Shown one piece after another: positions 53,622 through 63,018 of a DNA stretch of 64,000 nucleotides; the first letter of the stretch is position 1, and each line of letters begins with the position of its first letter. The stretch spans positions 103,508-167,507 of the forward strand of contig JAFKKH010000013.1 in the NCBI GenBank assembly GCA_017305665.1, read 5' to 3'. Position numbers and translations under genes: made by a program. The DNA comes from Hyphomicrobiales bacterium. Lineage in GTDB: Bacteria; Pseudomonadota; Alphaproteobacteria; Rhizobiales; Xanthobacteraceae. The notes under the pieces are model-generated. The model saw only the letters and a program-made list of their open reading frames with translations. It searched no databases and was not told the origin of the DNA.

Positions 53622-55010
53622 GTGAGCATTGCCGAAGTCTACGATCATGCTCCGGTGGCGCGACCTGCGCTGGTGCCCCCGAGTCCGCCGCGTGCCTCGC
53701 CGGACATGGGTGCGCTGGAGCGGATGGCGACGATGCGTCGCAGCGCGATCGATACCTGGGGGCAGCCCGCCTACGAGGAAGACATCATCAAGGGCCGTTT
53801 CCTCGGCCGCGCCAGCTTCATTCTCAACGCGCCTGACGCGATCCGCCATGTGCTGGTCGAGAACTACGAGAACTACACGCGTACGCCGGCGGGCATTCGC
53901 GTGCTGCGGCCGATGCTCGGCGAAGGATTGCTGCTCGCGGAAGGTCGTGCCTGGAAGCACCAGCGCCGCACGCTGGCGCCGGCCTTCACGCCACGCGCGG
54001 TAACGACGCTGATTCCTCATATGAGTTCGGCGATCGATGAGACGATCGCGCAGCTTCGACAACGCGCCGCGAGTCCGGTCGATCTGCGCGAGGTGATGCA
54101 GCGCATGGCGCTGGAGATCGCGGGGCGGACGATGTTTTCGTTCGAGATGGGAGACCTCGGCGCACAACTGCGCGGCTTCGTGATGGAATATGGCGAACGC
54201 CTTGCCAATCCGAGCTTCTTCGATCTGCTGTTGCCGATGGGCTGGCCGAGTCCGCGGGATTTCGCGCGGGCGCGATTCCGCAGGCGCTGGACCCGCTTCA
54301 TGGCGATGCTGATCGCGGCACGCCGCGCCGCGGGCAAAGCTGACGGCGCGCCGCCGCGCGATCTGTTCGATCTGATGGTCGCGGCCCGCGATCCCGAGAC
54401 CGGTGAAGCGTTTTCCGATGCGCAACTGGGCGATCAGGTTGCGACCATGATCCTTGCCGGACATGAAACCACGGCGACCGCGCTGTTCTGGTCGCTCTAC
54501 CTGCTGGCCCTCGACCCAGCCACGCAGCATGACGTGGCGGCTGAAGTGGAAGCGGTGAGCATCGGTGGTGCGCTGGAGATCGATCGGCTGAAGTTCACCC
54601 GAGCAGTGGTCGACGAGACCATGCGTCTCTATCCGCCGGCCTTTCTGATCGCACGCGCCGCTGCCGGACCGGACACAATCGCCGGGATGGCAGTGAAACC
54701 CGCAGATGTGATCCTGATTGCGCCATGGCTGTTGCACCGGCACGAAAAACTGTGGGACGAGCCGAATGCATTCAAGCCATCGCGTTTCCTGTCGGGTGCT
54801 CCGCCGGATCGGTTCGCCTATCTGCCATTCGGGGCCGGGCCGCGTGTCTGTATCGGCGCGCATTTCGCGCTGGTCGAGGCCACGCTGGCGCTGGCGCGGA
54901 TCATTGGCGCATTCCGGGTTGAACTGCTGGATACGAAACCTGTCTTGCCGGTGGGGGTCGTGACGACGCAGCCGGACCGTTCTCCGATGTTCGGGATCGT
55001 GCCGCGGTAG
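53622..55010 (+). CDS. Cytochrome P450
   Basis: 462 residues. The haem-binding motif FGAGPRVCIG has its Cys ligand near residue 410; the K-helix reads ETMRLYPP and the I-helix AGHETTATALFWSLY, so all P450 hallmarks are intact. It looks like the bacterial class I type needing a ferredoxin partner, which is not in the window. The GTG at 53622 with GAGG upstream is chosen; the frame extends to 53526. It lies about 150 bp downstream of the importer operon and could hydroxylate the imported compound (speculation). Confidence 0.93.
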   Translation: MSIAEVYDHAPVARPALVPPSPPRASPDMGALERMATMRRSAIDTWGQPAYEEDIIKGRFLGRASFILNAPDAIRHVLVENYENYTRTPAGIRVLRPMLGEGLLLAEGRAWKHQRRTLAPAFTPRAVTTLIPHMSSAIDETIAQLRQRAASPVDLREVMQRMALEIAGRTMFSFEMGDLGAQLRGFVMEYGERLANPSFFDLLLPMGWPSPRDFARARFRRRWTRFMAMLIAARRAAGKADGAPPRDLFDLMVAARDPETGEAFSDAQLGDQVATMILAGHETTATALFWSLYLLALDPATQHDVAAEVEAVSIGGALEIDRLKFTRAVVDETMRLYPPAFLIARAAAGPDTIAGMAVKPADVILIAPWLLHRHEKLWDEPNAFKPSRFLSGAPPDRFAYLPFGAGPRVCIGAHFALVEATLALARIIGAFRVELLDTKPVLPVGVVTTQPDRSPMFGIVPR

Positions 55011-55149
55011 GCTACGCCGGTCGCAGGGTCAGTCTGCACGCCGGTGTGACTTGCGCACCGGATGTGCGTGATTAAATGTGGCCATGTTGCGAGCCGGACC
55101 GCAACGGATTATTGCCGCGTTCGCACGGCCCTTCCTCTGGATATCATTG

Positions 55150-56559
55150 ATGAACGAGACACGTGCCCTGTTTTCGGTGCTGAAGCAGACCACCGATCCC
55201 GTGGTCGTCGATGCCATCGAACATTTGATCGATGAGGGTGACGATCGTGAACTTAATCGCATCAACCTGCTTAATTTTTCAGCACAACGACAGCTCGATG
55301 AAGAACGTGTGATTGCCGGATTCCTTCACGCCTCACGGCTCGGCCTGTTCGATTTGACATGGAATGTGCTGTGTCCTGGCTGTGGCGGTGTGCTCGATTC
55401 CCATTCGTCGCTCAAACTGCTGCGGCACGATGACTATAACTGCGCGCTGTGCGCCTCCGGCTACGAGGCGTCGGTGGACGACATGGTTGAAGCGTCATTC
55501 ACGGTCAGCCCGCGCGTACGCCAGATCGCGGCGCACGATCCGAAGACGCTGCCGCTCTGGGAGTATGTCCGCCAGATCTACTGGAGTTCGGGCATCGAAC
55601 TGACGGAAGACGAGGTCTCGCGTCTCGCGGAGGATGCGACGCTAGCGAGTCTCGAGTTGCTGCCGGGCGAAAAGACCGTGTTGTCGTTGCAGCTACCCAA
55701 TCAATTCTGCGTCGTGTTCGAGCCGGTGACTCACGCGGCCCAGTTCATCGACGTCCAGGGTGAACCGGCGCAGGATACTCAGCATCTGTCGGTGACGTTC
55801 GACAATGCCCATGGACCGACCGATACCGTCAAGCTTCGGCCGGGGCCGCTTCAATTGACCATCGACAATCGATCGGATCAGCGCGTTCTTCCAGCGGTCT
55901 GGATCGCCGGCGACGTCCTCCATGGCATGTTGGGCAAGCGCAAGCCGATCCTGACTGCGAAGCGCATGCTTGCCAATCAGACCTTTCGCGATGTTTACAA
56001 GGCGGATCACCTCAACGCCGATCAGCGACTGAAGATCACGTCGCTAACGTTCCTGTTCACCGATCTCAAAGGCTCGACCGCGCTCTACGAGCGTGTCGGC
56101 GATGTCGCGGCATTCGACCTGGTCCGCGCGCATTTTCAGGCCTTGCTGGAAATCATCTCGGCGGAGAAGGGCGCGGTGGTGAAAACCATCGGAGACGCCG
56201 TGATGGCGACCTTCGTCGCGCCGGCGCAGGCGGTTGCCGCTGGATTGCGGATGCGTACGGCGATGGACAAGCTCAATGCGGCGCGCGGCTCGCAAGATCT
56301 CGTGCTGAAGGTTGGTATTCACGAGGGGCCGTGTCTCGCGGTCATGCTTAACGAGCGGCAGGACTATTTCGGGCAGACAGTGAACATTGCGGCGCGTGTT
56401 CAGGGGCTTTCCACGTCGCAGGCGATGTATGTCACCGGTCCGGTTCTCGATGCCCCCGCGGTCGTCGACGTTCTGCAAAAGGCATCGATTGTTCCGGTTC
56501 AAAAGGAAGCAGCCCTGCGTGGGATCGCCGACAAGGTCGTGGTTTACGAGATACCCTGA
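55150..56559 (+). CDS. Class III adenylate/guanylate cyclase with N-terminal zinc-ribbon domain
   Basis: 469 residues. The N-terminal region has a zinc-ribbon-like CPGCGG ... CALCASGY pattern and a DUF5939-like domain (to about 290). The C-terminal cyclase domain (about 295-465) has TFLFTDLKGSTALYERVGD and TIGDAVMATF, giving the two metal-binding Asp, and YFGQTVNIAARVQGLS. It should make cAMP or cGMP in the cytoplasm; substrate specificity is not clear. The ATG at 55150 is chosen; upstream in-frame starts exist at 55084 and 55078. Confidence 0.88.
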   Translation: MNETRALFSVLKQTTDPVVVDAIEHLIDEGDDRELNRINLLNFSAQRQLDEERVIAGFLHASRLGLFDLTWNVLCPGCGGVLDSHSSLKLLRHDDYNCALCASGYEASVDDMVEASFTVSPRVRQIAAHDPKTLPLWEYVRQIYWSSGIELTEDEVSRLAEDATLASLELLPGEKTVLSLQLPNQFCVVFEPVTHAAQFIDVQGEPAQDTQHLSVTFDNAHGPTDTVKLRPGPLQLTIDNRSDQRVLPAVWIAGDVLHGMLGKRKPILTAKRMLANQTFRDVYKADHLNADQRLKITSLTFLFTDLKGSTALYERVGDVAAFDLVRAHFQALLEIISAEKGAVVKTIGDAVMATFVAPAQAVAAGLRMRTAMDKLNAARGSQDLVLKVGIHEGPCLAVMLNERQDYFGQTVNIAARVQGLSTSQAMYVTGPVLDAPAVVDVLQKASIVPVQKEAALRGIADKVVVYEIP

Positions 56560-56705
56560 GCCGTTGTCCGGTTCACCTTGCCAAAGTGTAATCCGCGCAT
56601 GGAACCCGCACCGATTGCGTGCGTTTCAATTTCATCCCATATCTGTGTGAGACGCCACGAGATAGTCGCAGAGTTCAACGCGAGTAGCTGGCAGACGGAT
56701 CATTG

Positions 56706-57185
56706 ATGCTCGATAAATTACGTCATTTCATTGCTGAGGTTGTCTCGCCTACTGCAGAGGAAAATCAGTCGTTCGACGAAACCGGCTACAAGCTCGCGGC
56801 GACGGCGTTGTTCGTCCATGTCATTTCGCTCGATGGCGAACCGTCGGATACTGAAAAACGCAAGTTGCACGACCTGATAGAGACTCGGTTTGGGCTCGAT
56901 CCGGGGATCGCCGACAAGCTGATCGCGTCGGCCACGCGCGTGGAAGGCGAGGCTGTCGATCTCTATCATTTCACCAGCGTGATCATGCGGTCGCTGAATG
57001 ACGAAGGCCGCCTGCGCATCGTCGAAATGATGTGGGAATTGGTTTACGCGGACGGGCGCGTCAGCGAATTCGAGGAGAACGTGGTGTGGCGTGCCGCCGA
57101 TCTCCTGGGCATATCGTCGCGCGACCGCGTCGAACTCAAGCATCGCGTCGCCGGAACACAGGCGGCACCCGATCCCGCAGGCTGA
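56706..57185 (+). CDS. TerB-like (tellurite-resistance-type) helical protein
   Basis: 159 residues, all helical, of the COG4103/TerB-like group: FVHVISLDGEPSDTEKRKLHDLIETRFGL and MMWELVYADGRVSEFEENVVWRAADLLGI are the two family segments with Asp positions that may bind metal. The link to tellurite resistance is only by family name. An ATG at 56706 follows TTG 56703. It is downstream of the cyclase. Confidence 0.83.
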   Translation: MLDKLRHFIAEVVSPTAEENQSFDETGYKLAATALFVHVISLDGEPSDTEKRKLHDLIETRFGLDPGIADKLIASATRVEGEAVDLYHFTSVIMRSLNDEGRLRIVEMMWELVYADGRVSEFEENVVWRAADLLGISSRDRVELKHRVAGTQAAPDPAG

Positions 57186-57231
57186 TCGGCGCCTATTCGC
57201 AAGTCCGTTCGCCGCTCCAGATGACGAAACT

Positions 57232-57408
57232 TTAATCTGACCGCGGCGCCATGACCGCGTAGGTCTGCGCCAACGCCATACGGTAGCGGCCGGGGAACAT
57301 GGGGCGACACGCATAGCTCGTTGTGCCAGTATATGCGAAGGATTTTACCTGCCGACCCATCGGCCCATCTTTTGCTTCGAATATTGCTCGTGTTGTTTCC
57401 CAAGTCAT
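57232..57408 (-). CDS. Possible 58-residue small protein, unknown function
   Basis: The reverse frame from ATG 57408 reads MTWETTRAIFEAKDGPMGRQ and continues to a C-terminus rich in Arg and Tyr (RPMFPGRYRMALAQTYAVM). The second half has GC-rich third codon positions typical of the genes around it. There is no good ribosome binding site, and it lies between the TerB-like and SDR genes on the opposite strand. I do not recognise a family. It may be a decayed or short real gene. Confidence 0.4.
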   Translation of the reverse strand: MTWETTRAIFEAKDGPMGRQVKSFAYTGTTSYACRPMFPGRYRMALAQTYAVMAPRSD

Positions 57409-57424
57409 TTCAAGAGCCTGAATC

Positions 57425-58207
57425 GTGACTAATCTGGTGACGTTGATAACAGGCGCCTCCTCCGGGATCGGCGCCGAACTGGCGCGTGTCTTTGCTGGCC
57501 ACAACCATCGGGTGGCGCTGGTGGCGCGCCGCGCGGACCGCCTCAATGCTCTGGCGGCCGAAATCGTGGCGGCGGGCGGAGCGCACCCCATCGTCATTCC
57601 TTGCGACCTCGGTGAGGTGGATGCCGGCGACAGGATCGCGGCGGCGCTTGCTGCCGAAGGCGCCGAGGTCGAGTATCTCGTCAACAATGCCGGATACGGA
57701 CTGTTCGGCGGCGCGGCGGATCTGGATCGCGCCGACCAACTCGCGATGATCGATCTCAATATCCGGGCGCTGACGGATCTGACGCTGCGGTTTTCCGAAA
57801 GCCTGATCCGGCTGCGCGGCGGCATTCTCAACCTCGGGTCGATCGCGGGGTTTCTGCCCGGTCCCGGCATGGCGGTTTACTATGCCTCGAAAGCCTATGT
57901 TTTGTCGTTCAGCGAGGCGCTACGGGGTGAACTCGGCCCGCGAGGCGTGCGTATCACCGTCGTTTGTCCCGGCCCGGTGCCGTCCGAGTTTCAGGCACGC
58001 GCGGGCGTGAAGCCGGGTTTTGACTCCGTGATCCTTAACGTGTCCCCCAAGGCGGTCGCGCGCGACGCCTATCGCGGCCTGATGGCCAATAAGCGGGCGG
58101 TCCTGCCGGGAGTCGGGATCAAGATGGTGCCGTTCCTGTTGCGGCTGTTTCCGCGCAGCTTCGTTCTGCGGTCGGTTGCCGGCTTCCAGATGCGGAAGCG
58201 GTCTTAG
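57425..58207 (+). CDS. Short-chain dehydrogenase/reductase
   Basis: 260 residues of the classical SDR family: TLITGASSGIGAELA binds NAD(P), LVNNAGYGLFG is the structural NNAG motif, and the catalytic triad is present as S in NLGSIAG and YASKAYV (YxxxK). It resembles the DltE/YqjQ-like group of membrane-lipid or fatty-acyl reductases; the substrate is unknown. The start is a GTG at 57425. The C-terminus is hydrophobic and basic, suggesting membrane contact. Confidence 0.9.
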   Translation: MTNLVTLITGASSGIGAELARVFAGHNHRVALVARRADRLNALAAEIVAAGGAHPIVIPCDLGEVDAGDRIAAALAAEGAEVEYLVNNAGYGLFGGAADLDRADQLAMIDLNIRALTDLTLRFSESLIRLRGGILNLGSIAGFLPGPGMAVYYASKAYVLSFSEALRGELGPRGVRITVVCPGPVPSEFQARAGVKPGFDSVILNVSPKAVARDAYRGLMANKRAVLPGVGIKMVPFLLRLFPRSFVLRSVAGFQMRKRS

Positions 58208-58316
58208 CTGCACCAGCCGCTCCAAGCATTGGCTCGCGGTTTGCTTTGACAAAATATTGTTAGGACTTTGCGCGCACACTTTGGGAGTCGCGTGATGCGC
58301 ACTTGAAGAACAGCCG

Positions 58317-59123
58317 ATGTTGTTTCAGCCCGCCAGATTCGGCACGCGTGCCTTAAGCGAGTCTTCCACGAGCCTCGCGGCTTCAGTTGCGCGGTTACCG
58401 ATCCTCATCGTCCTGCACCAGGAAACGTCGACGCCGGGACGGGTCGGGAATGCACTGCGAGCGCTGGGGTATCCTCTGGACATCCGCCGTCCGCGCTTCG
58501 GCGATCCGCTGCCGCACACCCTGGATCGTCACGCCGGGGCCGTCATCTTCGGCGGTCCGATGAGCGCCAATGATCCGGACGACTACATCGCTGCGGAGAT
58601 CGGCTGGATCGGCGTGCCGCTGCGGGAGCGGCGGCCTTTCCTCGGAATCTGCCTTGGCGCACAGATGCTGGCGATGCATCTCGGGGCGCGTGTGGCACCC
58701 CACCCGCAAGGCCGGGTGCAGATCGGCTACTATCCGATCCGGCCGACTGCTGCGGGTCACGCGGCATGCCCGGACTGGCCCGATCGCGTCTATCACTGGC
58801 ATCGCGAGGGCTTCGGGCTTCCCGCCGGCTGCGAGTTGCTGGCCGAAAGCGACGACTTCCCGATTCAGGCCATCCGTACCGGCCAAGCCTTCGGCTTCCA
58901 GTTCCATCCCGATGTGACCACCGCGATGATGTACCGCTGGACGACACGCGGCCATGACCGGTTCGACGAGCCAGGCGCGCGGTCTTGCCTTCATCACTTC
59001 GCCGACCGCGCGATTTATGACGTGCCTGAGCGGGCCTGGCTGAACGCCTTCCTTACGACCTGGCTACGCGGCGAGTCGCTGGATGCCGCATCGGATTTCA
59101 TCATGCCGATCGCGGCCGAATAG
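58317..59123 (+). CDS. Class I glutamine amidotransferase-like protein
   Basis: 268 residues. The nucleophile elbow FLGICLGAQML gives Cys112; the His is in GFQFHPD (His197). The third member of the triad, normally Glu in HPE, is Asp here. It resembles stand-alone GMP-synthase-type amidotransferases (YfeJ-like) that hydrolyse or transfer glutamine amides or gamma-glutamyl groups. The substrate is unknown. The ATG at 58317 has only a weak site upstream. Confidence 0.86.
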   Translation: MLFQPARFGTRALSESSTSLAASVARLPILIVLHQETSTPGRVGNALRALGYPLDIRRPRFGDPLPHTLDRHAGAVIFGGPMSANDPDDYIAAEIGWIGVPLRERRPFLGICLGAQMLAMHLGARVAPHPQGRVQIGYYPIRPTAAGHAACPDWPDRVYHWHREGFGLPAGCELLAESDDFPIQAIRTGQAFGFQFHPDVTTAMMYRWTTRGHDRFDEPGARSCLHHFADRAIYDVPERAWLNAFLTTWLRGESLDAASDFIMPIAAE

Positions 59124-59244
59124 ATTTCCGCATCCCAGAATAACTGCTCTCCAGCTTCGTGAATGACGTCCGGGCGCTCCGCGTCCGGGCTTGTCGCGCT
59201 GGCAAAATTGCGTTTGTCTGGAAGGCAAAGGAAGCGAGCAAGAC

Positions 59245-59754
59245 ATGACCAGCGAGGAGTTTGCGCGCCTGCTCGATGCGTTCACGCTGTCGGCCGAGTC
59301 CGGCGATGGGGCGCGCTTCGCGCAGCATTTCACCGAGGACGCTGTCTACTACGATTATATCTACGGTCCGCACAAAGGTCGCAACGACATCGCGCACATG
59401 ATGCAGGATCTCTTCCATCGCGACGCGGCGGACTATCGCTGGGAAATGTTCGATCCCGTGTTCAACGGCGACATTGGGTATGCGTGGTCGCTGTCGAGCT
59501 TCACATCCACGATTCCGCAGTTCAAGGGCGAGCGTGTGGTGATCGACGGCATGAGCCGATTCGCTCTGCGCGACGGGCTGATCGCGGAGTACCGCGAATC
59601 CGTCAATGGCGGTGTGGCGATGTCCCAGCTTGGCGTCGATCCAGAGCGCATGAACAAGGTTTTCAAACGCTGGACCGGCTGGCTGAAGGAGCGCCCTGAG
59701 ACGGTGGACTATCTCGCACGTCCGAAGGGCTCGCGTCCAGCAAGGCCGCGGTAG
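59245..59754 (+). CDS. SnoaL/NTF2-like domain protein
   Basis: 169 residues. EFARLLDAFTLSAESGDGARFAQHFTEDAVYYDYIYGPHKGRNDIAHMM is the typical start of an NTF2-like cone fold, followed by beta strands to about residue 125. Members include ketosteroid-isomerase-like enzymes and uncharacterised proteins. The ATG at 59245 follows GGAAG. It lies 63 bp upstream of an enoyl-CoA hydratase on the same strand, possibly an operon. Confidence 0.83.
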   Translation: MTSEEFARLLDAFTLSAESGDGARFAQHFTEDAVYYDYIYGPHKGRNDIAHMMQDLFHRDAADYRWEMFDPVFNGDIGYAWSLSSFTSTIPQFKGERVVIDGMSRFALRDGLIAEYRESVNGGVAMSQLGVDPERMNKVFKRWTGWLKERPETVDYLARPKGSRPARPR

Positions 59755-59817
59755 CGCCGGGTTATTCTAAAATAGCAAGCTGTCGCAAGCACGATGGCTG
59801 CGCGGAGGAAAATCACC

Positions 59818-60633
59818 ATGACCTATCAGGATATTCTCTACGACGTCAGCGACCGGATCGCGACCATCACGCTCAACCGTCCCGATCGCATGAATGCGTG
59901 GACGCCTGTGATGGAGCGCGATGTCCGTCATGCGATGGAGGCCGCAGCGAAAGATGACGACGTGCGCGTTATGGTCCTGACCGGCGCGGGCCGCGCGTTC
60001 TGCGCTGGCGCCGACATGGATGCGCTGAAGGGCCTCGATCCGAACGACATTCGCCGTCGTGGCGACGATATGCCGGCCTTCGACATGAACCGGCGGCCGG
60101 ACTGGCAGGCGCGCTATTCATTCTATCCGTCGATTGCCAAGCCTGTCATCGGCATGCTGAACGGCGCGACGGCCGGTATCGGCCTCGTGCATGCGCTCTA
60201 TTGCGACCTGCGGTTCGCGGCCGACAACACGGTATTCACCACCGCGTTCGCCCGCCGCGGCCTGATCGCCGAGCATGGCATCAGTTGGATGTTGCCGCAC
60301 ATCGTCGGCCACGCCAACGCGCTCGATCTGTTGCTGTCCGCACGTCGGGTCTCAAGCCAGGAGGCGTTGCAGATCGGTCTCGTCAATCGGCTCTATCCGG
60401 CCGACCAGTTGCGCGAGCAGACCTATGCCTACGCCCGCGATCTTGCCGACTTCGTCTCGCCTTCGGCGATGGCGGTGATCAAGCGACAGGTCTACGACGT
60501 GCCGTTCCAGACGCTGGCGGAGGCGACCATCGACGCCAACCGGGAAATGATCGTGGCGCTGCAGGGCGAGGATTTTCGCGAAGGGGTCGCGAGCTTTGTC
60601 GAAAAGCGTCCGCCGCGATTCAAGGGCAAATGA
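59818..60633 (+). CDS. Enoyl-CoA hydratase/isomerase family protein
   Basis: 271 residues of the crotonase family. [17 protein letters not shown] is the first oxyanion-hole region, and [40 protein letters not shown] the second, with Glu in the IAEHGISW segment where the catalytic acid lies. A GGAGGA ribosome binding site precedes ATG 59818. The stop is only 6 bp from the 3' end of tRNA-Ala on the opposite strand. Confidence 0.92.
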   Translation: MTYQDILYDVSDRIATITLNRPDRMNAWTPVMERDVRHAMEAAAKDDDVRVMVLTGAGRAFCAGADMDALKGLDPNDIRRRGDDMPAFDMNRRPDWQARYSFYPSIAKPVIGMLNGATAGIGLVHALYCDLRFAADNTVFTTAFARRGLIAEHGISWMLPHIVGHANALDLLLSARRVSSQEALQIGLVNRLYPADQLREQTYAYARDLADFVSPSAMAVIKRQVYDVPFQTLAEATIDANREMIVALQGEDFREGVASFVEKRPPRFKGK

Positions 60634-60639
60634 GGGAAT

Positions 60640-60715
<76 letters not shown>

Positions 60716-60882
60716 GTCCACGGCCGCGGCGATAGATGCGGCGGCCGGAAACGCCGCCATTTACAATCCCCGCCAACGGCAAGTCAAGAACGGCCGGAGC
60801 GGGCATTTTGGTCCCTTTCCCTTGTTTGCCGGGAACCGAAACTGTATCTAGCTGGACAGTCAAACCGCGAGCCAACCCGCCC

Positions 60883-61173
60883 ATGCGTGCCATTCTGGAC
60901 ATCGTCCTCATCGTTCTCGACCTCTATGTCTGGCTGCTGATCGCCTCGGCGATCCTGTCGTGGCTGGTCGCCTTCAACGTGGTGAATACCCGCAACCAGT
61001 TCGTGTCGGCGGTGGCGGAGTTCCTGTACCGGATCACCGAGCCCGTGCTGGCGCCGATCCGCAACATGCTGCCGAATTTCGGCGGGCTGGATATCTCGCC
61101 GATCATCCTGATCCTGATCATCATGTTCATCCAGCGGGTGATCACCTACTACATCTATCCCGCCGTCTTCTGA
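60883..61173 (+). CDS. YggT-family membrane protein
   Basis: 96 residues with two YggT-type hydrophobic segments (about 1-28 and 70-95). The motif [15 protein letters not shown] between them is the family signature. YggT proteins sit in the inner membrane; roles in osmotic shock and in septum or sheath formation are reported for relatives. The ATG at 60883 is chosen against a longer frame from 60736. DUF167 and folD follow. Confidence 0.92.
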   Translation: MRAILDIVLIVLDLYVWLLIASAILSWLVAFNVVNTRNQFVSAVAEFLYRITEPVLAPIRNMLPNFGGLDISPIILILIIMFIQRVITYYIYPAVF

Positions 61174-61184
61174 TCGCGGTGTCG

Positions 61185-61505
61185 ATGGAGCCGTGGCGAT
61201 ATTCCGCTCAGGGGGTCAGCGTCGCCCTGCGGGTGACGCCACGCGGCGGCCGTGACGCGATCGACGGCATCGAAACCCTGGCTAACGGACGTGCAGTGGT
61301 GAAGGTCCGGGTCCGCGCCATCGCCGAGGGTGGCGAGGCCAACCGCGCGGTCATGGAGATGCTGGCGAAGGCTCTCGGCGTGCGCAAGACGGATGTCCGG
61401 CTTCTCTCGGGCGCAACGTCGCGGCAGAAGCAGGTCGCAATCGACGGCGATCCCGTCAAGCTCGGCGATGCCTTGCGCGCAGTGACAGCGGCTCAATCGA
61501 AATAG
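61185..61505 (+). CDS. DUF167 family protein (YggU)
   Basis: 106 residues. VALRVTPRGGRDAIDG and VKVRVRAIAEGGEANRAVMEMLAKALGV are the DUF167/YggU signature. The fold is known but the function is not. It is 11 bp after yggT, an order kept in many Proteobacteria. An in-frame GTG at 61179 is the alternative start. Confidence 0.92.
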   Translation: MEPWRYSAQGVSVALRVTPRGGRDAIDGIETLANGRAVVKVRVRAIAEGGEANRAVMEMLAKALGVRKTDVRLLSGATSRQKQVAIDGDPVKLGDALRAVTAAQSK

Positions 61506-61523
61506 TCCAGACAGAGGATCAGC

Positions 61524-62408
61524 ATGACAGCCCAGATCATCGATGGAAAAATCATTGCCGCCGATCTGCGCGCGCGGGTGGCTGACGAGGTCGCCCGTGT
61601 GAAGCGCGATCACGGGCTGACGCCGGGGCTCGCCGTGGTGTTGGTCGGCAACGATCCCGCCAGCGAGGTTTATGTCCGCAGCAAGCACAAGCAGACCCAG
61701 GCCGCCGGCATGGCGTCGTTCGAGCATGTGCTGCCGGCCGACGTGGCGCAGGCCGATCTGCTGGCGCTGATCGCCAAACTCAACACCGATCCGGCCGTGC
61801 ATGGCATTCTGGTGCAGCTACCGCTGCCGAAGGGACTCGACACCGAAAAGGTGATTGCCGCGATCGACCCGGCGAAGGACGTCGACGGGCTGCATCCGCA
61901 CAACGCGGGGCGGCTTGCCGGTGGATTGCCTGCGCTGTCGCCGTGTACGCCGCTCGGCTGCATCATCCTGACCAAGAGCGTACATCCGTCGCTCGAGGGC
62001 ATGAACGCCATCGTGATCGGCCGCTCGAATCTCGTAGGGCGGCCGCTGGTGCAGTTGCTGCTGAACGAAAACGCCACGGTGACCATCGCGCATTCGCGCT
62101 CGCGTGACCTGCCGTCGCTCTGCCGGCAGGCCGATCTCGTCTATGCCGCAGTGGGCAGGGCCGAGATGGTGCGCGGCGACTGGATCAAGCCGGGAGCGAC
62201 GGTAATCGATGTCGGCATCACGCGGGTACCCACCGCCGAGGGCAAGACGCGGCTGATCGGCGACGTCGCGTTCGATGAAGCCATGAAGGTCGCGGGCGCG
62301 GTGACGCCGGTGCCCGGTGGCGTGGGTCAGATGACGGTGGCGTGCCTTCTGGTCAATACACTCCGCGCCGCCTGCGCGATCAAGGGTCTGCCGGCGCCGG
62401 GCGTGTAA
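61524..62408 (+). CDS. folD: Methylenetetrahydrofolate dehydrogenase / cyclohydrolase
   Basis: 294 residues. [28 protein letters not shown] contains the catalytic YVxx[13 protein letters not shown] and the dinucleotide-binding [16 protein letters not shown] are diagnostic, and [19 protein letters not shown] ends the protein. It interconverts 5,10-methylene-, methenyl- and 10-formyl-THF, supplying one-carbon units to PurH among others. It is convergent with ppa (2 bp apart). Confidence 0.97.
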   Translation: MTAQIIDGKIIAADLRARVADEVARVKRDHGLTPGLAVVLVGNDPASEVYVRSKHKQTQAAGMASFEHVLPADVAQADLLALIAKLNTDPAVHGILVQLPLPKGLDTEKVIAAIDPAKDVDGLHPHNAGRLAGGLPALSPCTPLGCIILTKSVHPSLEGMNAIVIGRSNLVGRPLVQLLLNENATVTIAHSRSRDLPSLCRQADLVYAAVGRAEMVRGDWIKPGATVIDVGITRVPTAEGKTRLIGDVAFDEAMKVAGAVTPVPGGVGQMTVACLLVNTLRAACAIKGLPAPGV

Positions 62409-62410
62409 GC

Positions 62411-62941
62411 CTACTTCCCCTTCGCCCGCGCGATGCCGTCGAGGATCAGCTTGTGCGCATCCTCTGCGCCGCCCCAGCGCAGCACCTTCACCCATTTGCC
62501 GGGTTCGAGATCCTTGTAGTGCTCGAAGAAGTGCTGGATCTGCTGCAGCGTGATGTCGGGCAGATCGCTGTAGTTTCGGATCTTGTCGTAGCGCTGGGTC
62601 AGTTTCGACGTCGGCACTGCGATGATCTTCTCATCGCCGCCGGCCTCGTCCTCCATCAGGAGTACGCCAACCGGACGCACGCTCATGACCGCGCCGGGCA
62701 CGATGGCGCGGGTGTTGGCGACCAGCACGTCGCAGGGATCGCCGTCATGGGACAGGGTGTGCGGGATGAAGCCGTAATTCCCGGGATAGCGCATCGCGGT
62801 GTAGAGAAAGCGATCGACCACCAGCGTTCCCGCCTCCTTGTCGAGCTCATACTTGATCGGCTCGCCACCAACCGGCACCTCGATGATGACATTGACCTCG
62901 TGGGGCGGGTTATTCCCGATCGAAATGGCATCGATACGCAT
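62411..62941 (-). CDS. ppa: Inorganic pyrophosphatase (family I)
   Basis: 176 residues, standard for soluble family I enzymes. [30 protein letters not shown] and the metal-binding DGDPCDVLV motif are present. It hydrolyses PPi to phosphate. The ATG at 62941 is preferred to the TTG at 62944. Confidence 0.97.
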   Translation of the reverse strand: MRIDAISIGNNPPHEVNVIIEVPVGGEPIKYELDKEAGTLVVDRFLYTAMRYPGNYGFIPHTLSHDGDPCDVLVANTRAIVPGAVMSVRPVGVLLMEDEAGGDEKIIAVPTSKLTQRYDKIRNYSDLPDITLQQIQHFFEHYKDLEPGKWVKVLRWGGAEDAHKLILDGIARAKGK

Positions 62942-62988
62942 CAATCGTCTCGCGTTGTTCTGGAATTTGAGTGTGAAAGACGACTATG

Positions 62989-63006
62989 GCCGGGCAATGG
63001 CCCGGC
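62989..63006 (-). terminator. Hairpin downstream of the GNAT gene
   Basis: GCCGGGC and GCCCGGC (62989-62995, 63000-63006) flank AATG, just past the GNAT stop on the reverse strand. It may end that transcript before ppa; the T-run is weak. Confidence 0.55.
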
Positions 63007-63018
63007 ATCAATGGCGGC

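Noticed and set aside
53292-54863. A 523-codon open frame on the - strand
   Set aside because: It is antisense to the P450 gene and carries no domain.
56706-57185. A tellurite resistance gene
   Set aside because: Only the fold is TerB-like; no other ter gene is present and no resistance can be inferred.
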